A stretch of 64,000 nucleotides of DNA from contig CM044957.1 of NCBI GenBank assembly GCA_024516035.1, forward strand, positions 888,613-952,612. Reading direction: 5' to 3'. The notes under the pieces are model-generated. The model was given only the letters and a program-made list of their open reading frames with translations, did not search any database and was not told where the DNA came from. This DNA is from Bactericera cockerelli. Taxonomy: Eukaryota > Arthropoda > Insecta > Hemiptera > Triozidae. This document shows, in pieces, positions 19,101 to 28,800 of the stretch (its first letter is position 1; every line of letters begins with the position of its first letter). The translations under genes and the position numbers were made by a program.

Positions 19101-22100
19101 AATATACTATTGAACTGAATTGAAATAACAACAGTGGGTACCTGCTCTGCCACATGACAATGGCGTCCTCCTCCACATCCCTCATGTCTACCTGGGTGTG
19201 TAAGTTCTCACCTGCTCTGCCACATGACAATGGCGTCCTCCTCCACATCCCTCATGTCTACCTGGGTGTGTAAGTTCTCACCTGCTCTGCCACATCACAA
19301 TGGCGTCCTCCTCCACATCCCTCATGTCTACCTGCGTGTGTAAGTTCTCACCTGCTCTGCCACATCACAATGGCGTCCTCCTCCACATCCCTCATGTCTA
19401 CCTGGGTGTGTAAGTTCTCACCTGCTCTGCCACATGACAATGGCGTCCTCCTCCACATCCCTCATGTCTACCTGGGTGTGTAAGTTCTCACCTGCTCTGC
19501 CACATCACAATGGCGTCCTCCTCCACATCCCTCATGTCTACCTGGGTGTGTAAGTTCTCACCTGCTCTGCCACATGACAATGGCGTCCTCCTCCACATCC
19601 CTCATGTCTACCTGCGTGTGTAAGTTCTCACCTGCTCTGCCACATCACAATGGCGTCCTCCTCCACATCCCTCATGTCTACCTGGGTGTGTAAGTTCTCA
19701 CCTGCTCTGCCACATCACAATGGCGTCCTCCTCCACATCCCTCATGTCTACCTGCGTGTGTAAGTTCTCACCTGCTCTGCCACATCACAATGGCGTCCTC
19801 CTCCACATCCCTCATGTCTACCTGCGTGTGTAAGTTCTCACCTGCTCTGCCACATCACAATGGCGTCCTCCTCCACATCCCTCATGTCTACCTGCGTGTG
19901 TAAGTTCTCACCTGCTCTGCCACATCACAATGGCGTCCTCCTCCACATCCCTCATGTCTACCTGCGTGTGTAAGTTCTCCTGGCTTGCTCTTAATAGCGG
20001 TTTCCCCCACAACAGGAAGCCTGCTTGTAGTTTATGCTTGCCTCACTGGGTCCTTCCCGTTTGGTACTTGGTGTGTAAGTCCTCCGTGGCGGCCGTCGTA
20101 ACTAGCGGTCCCAGGTGGGGAACAAAGGGCTTGTATAAGGTTGTCGGAAGTGGTAGGTACTTGTGGTGCAGCCTGTGTCCAGCACCCAGTCGTACACAGA
20201 GCCCTGGGGGAATCAAAGGGTTAAGGGTTGTGGGGAAGTGGTAGGTACTTGTGGTGCAGCCTGTAGTCCAGCACCCAGTCGTACACAGAGCCCTGGGGGA
20301 ATCAAAGGGTTAAGGGTTGGTGGGAAGTGTGGTAGGTACTTGTGGTGCAGCTCTGGGTCCAGCACCCAGTCGTACACAGAGCCCTGGGGGAAATCAAAGG
20401 GTTAAGGGTTGTGTAGGAAGTAGTAGGTAGGTACTTGTGGTGCAGTCTGTGGTCCAGCACCCAGTCGTACACAGAGCCCTGGGGGAAATCAAAGGGTTAA
20501 GGGTTGTGTGGAAGTAGTAGGTAGGTACTTGTGGTGCAGCCTGTGGTCCAGCACCCAGTCGTACACAGAGCCCTGGGGGAATCAAAGGGTTAAGGGTTGT
20601 GAGAAGTATGGTAGGTACTGGTAGCTGTGGTCAGCACCCATGTGTACAGTGGGAATAAGAGTAGTGTAATACTTGTGGTAGCGTGTCCAGCACCAGTCGT
20701 ACACAGAGCCCTGGGGGGAATCAAAGGGTTAAGGGTTGGGGGAAAGTGGTAGGTACTTGTGGTGCAGCCTCTGGTCCAGCACCCAGTCGTACACAGAGCC
20801 CTGGGGGGAATCAAAGGGTTAAGGGTTGTGTAGAAGTAGTAGGTAGGTACTTGTGGTGCAGTCTGTGGTCCAGCACCCAGTCGTACACAGAGCCCTGGGG
20901 GAATCAAAGGGTTAAGGGTTGTGTAGAAGTAGTAGGTAGGTACTTGTGGTGCAGTCTGTGGTCCAGCACCCAGTCGTACACAGAGCCCTGGGGGAATCAA
21001 AGGGTTAAGGGTTGTGTAGAAGTAGTAGGTAGGTACTTGTGGTGCAGTCTGTGGTCCAGCACCCAGTCGTACACAGAGCCCTGGGGGAATCAAAGGGTTA
21101 AGGGTTGTGTAGAAGTAGTAGGTAGGTACTTGTGGTGCAGCCTGTGGTCCAGCACCCAGTCGTACACAGAGCCCTGGGGGAATCAAAGGGTTAAGGGTTG
21201 TGGGGAAGTGGTAGGTACTTGTGGTGCAGCCTGTGGTCCAGCACCCAGTCGTACACAGAGCCCTGGGGGAAATCAAAGGGTTAAGGGTTGTGTAGAAGTA
21301 GTAGGTAGGTACTTGTGGTGCAGCCTGTGGTCCAGCACCCAGTCGTACACAGAGCCCTGGGGGAAATCAAAGGGTTAAGGGTTGTGTAGAAGTAGTAGGT
21401 AGGTACTTGTGGTGCAGCCTGTGGTCCAGCACCTAGTCGTACACAGAGCCCTGGGGGGAATCAAAGGGTTAAGGGTTGTGAGGAGGTGGTAGGTAGTTGG
21501 GTGGAAGTGATACTTGTGATGCAACCTGTGGAACACAGAGCCCTGGGGGGAATCAAAGAGTTATGGGTTGGGTGGAAGTGGGAATCAAAGGGTTAAAGGT
21601 TGGGTGGAAGTGATACTTGTGGTGCAACCTGTGTTACACAGAGCCCTGGGGGGAATCAAAGGGTTAAGAGTTGGGGAAAAAAGAGGTTCAGAAAGAAAAG
21701 TGGGGATCGACAAATACTTACCGACAGGCTCAGCGTCTGGAAGGTGACGAGTAGAAGCCTGAGGGGCCAGGCGCCCGTGTAGGCTCTGTGCGCCCACAGC
21801 CTGTGCGCCCCTATTGTGTTCCCCAGGGTCGACATCATGACTAGCAGCAAGCCTGGGGACATGGAATAGAAGGTTCAACCTACATAACACGTTACTGGAT
21901 CCACACAACACGCGGCTGAGCCTCACCGATCTCACGGGAAGTGGTATTCATAGTTTTGAATCAAAACCATTTTTTTTTTTCGTAGCCATAAAACAGGAGC
22001 TACTTTAGACGCTTGTGATCGGTGTTGTAGCCTGCCCAATTGCCCATTCCCTAGTATTCAACCCCTCTGATGAGTGAGCAGTGACACAATACTTCCCAAT

Positions 22101-22694
22101 TAGGTGCTGGGTCAACACGAGAGCACCGGAAGGTATCCCTTACAAACAATTGTAACCAAATTAAGAATACAACTTTTTGTCAGCACGGGGGATCGAACCC
22201 GGGACCTTCCGCATGGCAAGCGAGTGCTTAACCACTGAGCTAATCGCGCGATTATATTCTGTCGTTTTATTATTATTACTAGTAGGTACTACTACTCAGT
22301 AGTACCTACTAGTAATAACGCGGCCTCTAGCTTATCAGAACGACGGTGAAGACCTGTTCACTGAGCTACCGGGACAGATAATAATAATAATAATAGTTAA
22401 CGACCAGCTTGATCGATAAGGCGGTGGACTTGCAACCTGGAGGTTGGTGGTTTGACTCTCAAGTTCTAAAAAAATAGCATTATTGTGAGTTTCAGTACGT
22501 ACAGTTGTGACATCACAAAACTTTTATTTTTTATGTACTCACAGAAGAGGGAGGTCTTGTACTGAGCCTGGGTGAAGACTAGGAGTACCCCGTAGATGGC
22601 GCAGCAGTGCAGATAGATCCAGAACAGAACCATGGGCCAGCTGATTTCTCGATGAACGAAATCATTTTTCTTCTCCTCGTCCTGAGTGGTCATG
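15821..22694 (-). CDS. Acyl-CoA delta-9 desaturase-like gene, five coding segments
   Basis: A membrane di-iron fatty acyl-CoA desaturase family member, expected in the ER. Coding segments in gene order: 22693-22543, 21852-21722, about 20203-19912, 17676-17491 and 16121-15821. The first encodes the N-terminus with the first hydrophobic segment (VLFWIYLHCCAIYGVLLVFT). The second carries His box I (GAHRLWAHR), and the third carries His box II (DHRLHHK) plus VDMRDVEEDAIVMWQ. The fourth has two membrane stretches and LINSANILWGLDPLDKR. The last should hold His box III (WHNYHH) but reads WPQYHYLLPFDY. Joints of segments 1-2 and 4-5 are in phase. The third has a 1-base deletion in its exon-joined repeat copy and an in-frame stop, so it is unresolved or contains a further intron. 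It may be a divergent or inactive paralogue. Confidence 0.75.
16510..16915 (+). repeat. SINE C nested in SINE B
   Basis: SINE B starts ATAATAATATCGCC near 16520, is interrupted by a SINE C copy at about 16547-16690, and resumes to the minus-strand tRNA-like head (GCGACCTCTGGATTCACAGA) ending GGGACAGACAG near 16912. Other B copies: 26604-26798 and 31466-31662, with heads also at 39809-39890 and 62884-62965. Confidence 0.6.
17146..17475 (-). repeat. SINE A with tandemly repeated tRNA end
   Basis: The SINE A copy ends in GACTACCAGTGCAC, and this terminal piece is repeated about seven times (17337-17470) up to the donor of the desaturase exon at 17491. Confidence 0.75.
17491..17676 (-). CDS. Desaturase-like exon with membrane segments
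   Basis: The acceptor is TTTTTTCAG and the donor GACAA|GTGAG. It encodes LYWVFAILLGILLPINAPME and ends VWLINSANILWGLDPLDK, the family's third to fourth membrane region and NS-A-H-like motif (here NSANILWG). Its acceptor is amplified about 20 times upstream. Confidence 0.83.
17665..18580. repeat. About 38-bp array multiplying a desaturase acceptor
   Basis: About 20 units. On the minus strand each reads CAATGTTTTTTCAGGTTATA plus CTGGGT, that is, the polypyrimidine tract, AG and the first exon bases. Two larger blocks (18247-18440 and 18555-18745) carry a 5S-like repeat within the array. Confidence 0.92.
18298..18440 (+). repeat. 5S rRNA-derived SINE head, copy 1 of a duplicated block
   Basis: Contains GGATCACCGAAGTTAAGCAA plus CGTCCAGCGAGGTGAAGAC, a clear 5S rRNA core match, followed by CCCAACCCAGACTAGGTGA. 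Confidence 0.7.
18603..18845 (+). repeat. 5S rRNA-derived SINE, longer copy
   Basis: Same 5S-like head as 18298, with the full body: GGTACCTAGCAAGTTTGTGA, GATATGACCATGCAGTTGAA and an A-rich end. It therefore shows the element's 3' half. Confidence 0.72.
19141..19979. repeat. 70-bp array multiplying a desaturase donor
   Basis: Twelve nearly identical 70-bp units holding the exon tail (VDMRDVEEDAIVMWQS) and AGCAG|GTGAGAAC. The exon bases GAGAAC of one copy double as donor bases for the previous copy. Seventy is not a multiple of three, so only the gene-5' copy (rightmost) can be translated in frame. Confidence 0.94.
19912..20203 (-). CDS. Desaturase-like middle exon(s), boundaries uncertain
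   Basis: The acceptor is TTCCCCCAG before GGCTCTGTGTACGACTGG, encoding GSVYDWVLDHRLHHKY in the array consensus (His box II). The donor is GAGCAG|GTGAG, after VDMRDVEEDAIVMWQS. The copy actually joined to the exon lacks one base in GGACCACAGG, and there is a TGA about midway. A small intron ending CTACAAGCAG before GCTTCCTGTTG would remove the stop. Pseudogenisation or assembly error are the alternatives. Confidence 0.55.
20150..21500. repeat. About 95-bp array multiplying a desaturase acceptor and His box II
   Basis: Fourteen copies, spaced 85-132 bp, of TTGATTCCCCCAG plus the exon start GGCTCTGTGTACGACTGGGT through the HRLHHK codons (minus strand). Degenerate remnants extend to about 21665. 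Each unit holds the acceptor and roughly 50 exon bases. Confidence 0.94.
21722..21852 (-). CDS. Desaturase-like exon with His box I
   Basis: The acceptor is TGTCCCCAG and the donor CTGTCG|GTAAGT. It encodes LLLVMMSTLGNTIGAHRLWA and HRAYTGAWPLRL, matching the GITAGAHRLWAHR block of the family. Phases fit the preceding exon. Confidence 0.87.
21967..22255 (-). repeat. tRNA-derived SINE, family D, reverse copy
   Basis: GGGATCGAACCCGGGACCTT and AACCACTGAGCTAATCGCGC are the reverse of the head at 14805. It ends in a T run at 21970. Confidence 0.78.
22543..22694 (-). CDS. Desaturase-like first coding exon
   Basis: The acceptor is TTGGTTTCAG before C-ATG, with start codon at 22693-22691 and donor TTCT|GTGAGT. 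It encodes 50 residues beginning MTTQDEEKKNDFVHREISWP and ending in a membrane segment and FTQAQYKTSLF, as in insect desaturases. The splice acceptor before the ATG implies a non-coding 5' exon further right. Confidence 0.8.
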
Positions 22695-25683
22695 CTGAAA
22701 CCAAAAGTTGTTCTGTGAACGGTAGACCTATCTCAGGTTCTCTAATTTGTTTTTTTTTTTTAATATGACGGGAGTTTTACCGTCCATTTACTGGAAACTT
22801 ACAAATCAGCTACTCAAATTAACCTCACCCAGACTGAGTGCGGCCGGAAATAGCCAGCATCACTCGGGTTCGAATTTGAATGGTCACCACGTACATAATA
22901 ATGAGACTCTGAGGGTTAGGAGGTAGAAAATGCTTTGAGCATTCAACTCGCCTGGTGGTTACCTTCTACTAATGAGTGTTAGTATTATTATTTATTTATG
23001 TACGAGTAGAGATTTTGTTCATTTTTATGCTTTGTTCAAGATAATCGCGCTCGACAAGCACCATTCACTTGGTTTAGCAGAACAAAAGATTTTCAACGTC
23101 TAGCGGGATGAAGAGTTCATTCCGGCCCTAACCAGATTGGGTGAGGCTCATGTGGTTGTGAGTTTCCCGAAAATGGAAGGTGACAAACACCCCCGGCATG
23201 ATATGACCATGCAGTTGAAACAAACCCAAAATTGAAAAAAAAATAAAACAATTTTCATTCGAATAAAGCCATTTCTGGATACTTACATTTTATTTTTGTG
23301 CCAAGGACGTTTGATATCAAAAAACAACTCTGCAAAATCCAAAGGTTCAATTAAGTCGGTGAAATAGAGTTATGTACTAAACTTGGTTTGATTAAAGATT
23401 GCACAAGGTAGATTATCATTCAATGGTGATCACGGAGACAAGAAAGCGAGACTGATGGGTAGCGTGTTGGAAAAAACAGCAGTTGTGTGAACTCTATTCT
23501 AATTTATACGACCACTCAACTTTGACCCGGGCCCCTGTTTTCTCATGCAAATGTCTCATCATTCCAGACGTATTTATAACAAAGCCGTGCCTACTGTGAC
23601 AGTGTAAAGCTGACAGCGGGAAACGATATCTATAATTTGACGAGGCATACATCTACAGGAAATATACTCGCTGGGGGACGTTAAACACATACAGTCGAAC
23701 CTGGATATAAGAGAAATTTGGTTTAGCAAAAACCTGAATATAAGAGAACCAGATATAGAATAAACCTGGATATAAGAAAAACCTGGATATAGGAGAAAAA
23801 TGTACTGGTAAAATTTACCCTTCTCTAAGGGAAAATAATAATAACACTCTTTAGTGTAAGATAACCACCAGGCGAGATTAATGCTTTAAGTATTTTCTAC
23901 CACATAACTCTCAGAGTCTTAGGGCGGAATTAATAGACGTTTTTGTAATACCTCTGTGGCGCTAAGTCACGGATTGCGTACTGTGTAAGATAGGGAAAAT
24001 CGAAACTTACCAACGACTTAAGTTATTGATGTTGTCTATTAATTCCGCCCTTAGTATTATGTGGTCACAAACTCAAATTAATGAGGGATATTCATGCAGT
24101 GGGTGGAATTCGAACCTGCGGATCCCTACGCTACTTGGATTACTAGACTAGCGCGTTAATCACTTGACCACCATTGCACATAAAAAAACCTTGATTAACC
24201 TGGGTAAATTACCTATGTGGTTTTTCTTTGTGTTATAATGCACAACTAGAAGTTGCTAGCTCAGCATTGCGATTCTCCTTAGTTCATCTTTTCCTAACAT
24301 CCATAAACTTCCTTTTCTTAGTGCCGCCACTGGTCCCCGTGCCTGCAAGCCAGTGCGCTGCTCCACTCACCCGCGGTGACTGCTGTTGGGGCATCAAGCT
24401 GTCAAGTGTGGAAGTGGGAGTGCCAGAATTAAACAACCTCAACCAATCAATCATAAGGACGAGGTTCAAAAATATCGACCCTAAGAATGTTTCGGAAAAG
24501 GCCAAGTGAAAGAATAATACAGATAAAACACAACAGCCAGTGTCGATGGCGCGTTGAATGCACCGGTTCTCGCAGGATCATCGAAGTTAAGCAACCAAGC
24601 AGTTAAAAGCGACGTTAAACCAAAAAAAAAGTCAATTTGGTGATAGTTGACTCTTCTAAATTTGACCAAGGTGTTTGGATTAGTAAATTATCAACTTCGA
24701 TTAAGTTTGAATTGTTAAGAAAATCACGAGTTGCAACGACTTTATCTTCCACCCAAAAAATATTTTTTCGCACCATTCAAATAACATGGTTGCTATTTTC
24801 AACCATGCCCTGGAGGTTGAGTGGTTAAGGCTCTAGTCTGGTAATCCAGGTAGCGCAGGGATCCGTTGGTTCGAATCCCACCCAATGCATGCATTTTTCC
24901 TCATTAATTTGACTTTGTGACTACATAATAATCACTCTGAGGATTAGGCGGTAGAAAATGCTCCTCGCCTGGTGGTTACCTTCCACTAAAGAGTATTATT
25001 ATATCTGTATACATAAGAGTCTATAAATACATTGTGATAAATACAAATGGATCTGATTTTATTTACAGTAAGGTATATACTATATAACATTCATTTTTAC
25101 ACAAATTCAAATTCATTTTATTTTATTTATTCTAATATATGGTCGTGACGAAATGAATGACCAGTCAGGTCAGAAAAAACTTGATACAGGGTGAATCATA
25201 TCATTGGCCTATAAGTATCTCATTGATTGGCCGTTACTACGCCACTGCTCATTACTTACTCCTTGCGGTGGAGGTATGAGTGGACCCTGGACATCCAAGT
25301 AGAGAAAAAAATCATCTTATGTTGAATTGTAAGTATTTATCCAAGAAATATTGACTTTGCACCACATACTCCTGTATAATTTGTAAGAATAAATATATTG
25401 ATTGATTGATCCTAATACAATCTTATTTTGCCAATCAATCCCACCACTGGTCGCTACTCATATCAAAGCAGCTCTCATTTTTCCTCACGAGGTCCTAGTG
25501 GAAAATCCAAAGTAAAGAGTCCAAAGATTCCGACTCCGCTGGGATTGGAACCCAGGTCTTCGTGCGTGCAAGTCTAGTGCATTCCACCATGCGGCCACGG
25601 TGACAAGTGGCAGTCAAAATAAGGGTAGAGTCCACTGTGCGTGCAACGCCACTTGTCTGAGTTCTAGCCAAGCTCCCGGTAGC
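22695..25683. other. Repeat-filled interval between desaturase and INO80 genes
   Basis: Holds 5S-SINE pieces (22745-22895 minus, 23060-23240 plus, 24545-24630 plus), SINE A copies (22890-22990, 23838-24180, 24805-25010), a MITE, and a pogo-like terminal sequence near 23692-23810. The 93-codon frame at 24228-24509 has no family resemblance. A 5' exon of the desaturase should lie here but is not identifiable. Confidence 0.55.
23923..24051. mobile_element. MITE with TTA target duplication, nested in SINE A
   Basis: Terminal inverted repeats GGGCGGAATTAATAGAC and GTCTATTAATTCCGCCC are flanked by TTA on both sides. It splits a SINE A copy between GAGTC and GTATTATGTGG. A 3-bp TTA/TWA duplication is typical of PIF/Harbinger MITEs. 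Confidence 0.8.
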
Positions 25684-25853
25684 TTAACCCTCGTCCACAC
25701 TGATCTCACACTCCTCCTCCTCCTCCACACTCAGGCTGGAGCTCTGATTGGCCGCCACGGAGCGGAAGTGCTGGTGGGCGGGGCCTACAGTCTTGAGGCG
25801 GGGCCTCCCTGGGCCTCGCTTGGCGGCCGCGCGCCTGGCTCTCCCGTCCGGGT
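25684..25853 (-). CDS. INO80: INO80 terminal coding exon
   Basis: The acceptor is ATGTTCCCAG and the stop TAA at 25686-25684. It encodes [12 protein letters not shown], another AT-hook, and the acidic end [15 protein letters not shown]. Confidence 0.75.
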
Positions 25854-28800
25854 CTGGGAACATGCGAGAGTAGGGGTGTTCTTTATCTAGTTGACATTAG
25901 AGGAGTTTTACAACACTTACTGTTTGTTTTGAATATAATTACAGTAGAACTCCGTTATTATGAACCCCGATATTATGAACTTCGGATAAAATGAACTTTT
26001 TTTTCCGCAATTTTTTTTTTGAAAATTTTCTCTTATTTCTCAAGAATTACTGACTTCTTTAGATCCTCACAATAGTACAATGTACATACATATTTTGTAT
26101 TTATATACCTAATCTGTACTTTAATTAACATTCAAATACATGTACGCCCGTTCATATGTCTAAAATTTGCCTAATTTCCCTTTCTTTTACCTATGATTAT
26201 ATGGAACCCCGATATTATGAACTTTTACATTGAACCCCGTTATTATGAACTACTCCTGGTCCCAATTAGTTCATAATAACGGGGTTCTACTGAATAAGAA
26301 TTTTTCCTTATTAATTTGAGTTTGTGACCAAAGTTATCATATTTGTGTTAATCACAACTACTCAAACTAGCTTCGAAGCAACGGATGCCTACGCTACCTG
26401 GACTACTAGACTAGCGTGTTAACTACTTGACTACCAGTGCACAAAAAATACTGTGGGCGTCAAGGGGAGGACCAAGACTCAGCACTCACCCAAGGAGGAA
26501 CAGGCGGCTTCTCTGCCGGGCGCCACTCTCCTCTGCACGGGCCGCCCGCGTCTCCCCGACCTCTTCTTACTAGAGCCGCCCCCCAGCTCTGAAATAGAAT
26601 AATAGTAATAATAATATCGCCTTATTTATACTGCCCGATTAGAAGTATTAAAGTCTCATTATTCCAGCAGTAAGCCCAAGACATATTTATTATGTGGTAA
26701 AAATCCCAATTGGGAGGATAACATGTCATGTCCCAGCTGGAGTCTTTGGATTCACAGAGTGCCGCCTTTACCACTTAACTACTGGGACAGACAAATAGAA
26801 CAAATAAATGTCCGGCGGGGGTTTCACATAAAAGTCAAAAATAAAATTCAAATAGTTCATTCTAGAATCTCGATGGCAGCCATCTTTTTTGTTTTGTGTC
26901 CATTTATGAATCAACCAATCAGAGAGCTCGCAAACAACATTTTATCAGTTTGAAACCAGTATTTAAATTTAAAACTTGTTTTACTAGAATAGAATTATGC
27001 GATGAACTACTAATCAGTAATTTCTCCATTTTTTTTCAATATAATATATAATATATAATCCCGGTAAACGGGCTTGTATTAACGGAAAGAATCCTGGTTA
27101 CAAATTACAACAGTAAAAACATTTACATGAAAAATATGGTTACAATATCAAAGACTTAAAGAACAATTGGTTTTTAAAACAACGAAAAGTAAAATAAAAT
27201 AGGTAATACCAAATAAGTATAAGTATAAGTAGTGCTTTATTTAGACTGTCAGCGCAAGACAGGTAGTCCCATTATGCCAACAGTTTAACAAAGCACCTCT
27301 TTATTTATTTAAGTATAAATACAATATAAATAAAATAGAATAACAATTAGAGTAAAGATAATAGAAAACAAGTTAGGTATATAAATATTCTTATTCAAGA
27401 AAAATTGTCAAATAAATAAAATAAACTAAAGTAAGATAAATTAAAATGACTAGAAAGATAGAAAACAAGTTAGGTATATAAAAAACAATAAACTCCACAA
27501 AATTGTTGAGATCGTCAGTCGTCAGGCCATTTCACAAGGTAAAAACCTTGCACGTCATAAGTTTAGTCAGGAACAAAACTACTGGGTGTGATTCTCAGCT
27601 CTCATCATTCTATTGAGAGGAGCATAAAATGTATAATTGGTGCTACACGAGGTTACGTAGAATGTTTTTCCTCTCCGAAGTTTCCTATGACAGCTGAAAG
27701 ACACTAAACTTAGTAATTTGGCACAGTCAACATCTCCGTCAACCAAGTTTTTGAGGAACCTGGAGTCAGCAAAAAGACGGCGATCCCTGAGTGATGCGAC
27801 ATTGGGACATGAAAGAGGATAACGATAATTGAAGTAAGAGAGAAAGCGTTTTTGCACCCTACTTAACATTTGATCATAGATTTGGTAGTGAGGGGACCAA
27901 ACAACGCACCCATATTCCAGAAGACTACGGACCAAAGCAACATAAAGAAGTCGAAATGAATTTGAAGAGAGACCCTTGGAAGTTCTGAAGATATAGCCGA
28001 GAAGCCTATGACAACGCATGGAGAGGTTTTTAATATGTTCAGAGAAAGAGAGTTTGGTGTCAATGGAAGGCAGGAAAAAATCTTTCAAAGACACCAAGGT
28101 CATCCTGACTTGGGGTGTGGGATTTCCATCCACTAAAAACCCACCTTCTCTAAAAGCTAACCGCACTTGGAACCAAATAATTTCATTACTTCAAATTTCC
28201 CCCATTAGGCTTAAATGATCTCTAGTTAACACTATGATTAGCGACAGTGCACTTCCCCATCAGCCAAAATATAATATTGAAATAATACAAAAAGAAATAT
28301 TATAGTTCCCATTTTTTTTTTTCTTCTTCTTTTCTTTTCTAACCTAAGCAAGGCTTTTTTATGTATGTAATCTTAAGAATATTAAATGTATGTACAAAAT
28401 GTCTATTTAAATTTGAAAATAAACAAGAGACCTTCTTTAGACTGCTGGAATAAAGGGACTTTTCAGTCTCACCTCGGCAGTATAAACAAGGTAATTTCTA
28501 TTCTATTCTATTCTATTCCCACGGTACTCACTGGAGGTGCTGCTAGTAGGAGAATCGAACTGGAGGAGCTCCCCCTCCGGCGTGGACATGATGTCCACCT
28601 CCTCATACACCTCCACACTGGAGGGGGAGCCCAGGGAGGTGTCCGCAGTGGAGGTGCCGGGCTCCTCCTTCATCTTCTTACAATCCTGAGAAACGAGATA
28701 GAATAATAATAATATCGCCTTACTTATACTGGGCCACACTCATCATAATATAAATTGCCAGCCTCAGTGGCGTAATCTCTGGTTGCCATAGGCAATAACC

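Noticed and set aside
20590..21378. Repetitive frames of over 200 codons on both strands in the 20-21 kb array
   Set aside because: Shadow frames of the tandem array. Only the HRLHHK-containing start of one copy belongs to the desaturase gene.
24228..24509. 93-codon frame between desaturase and INO80
   Set aside because: No family resemblance and no splice context; unsupported as a gene.
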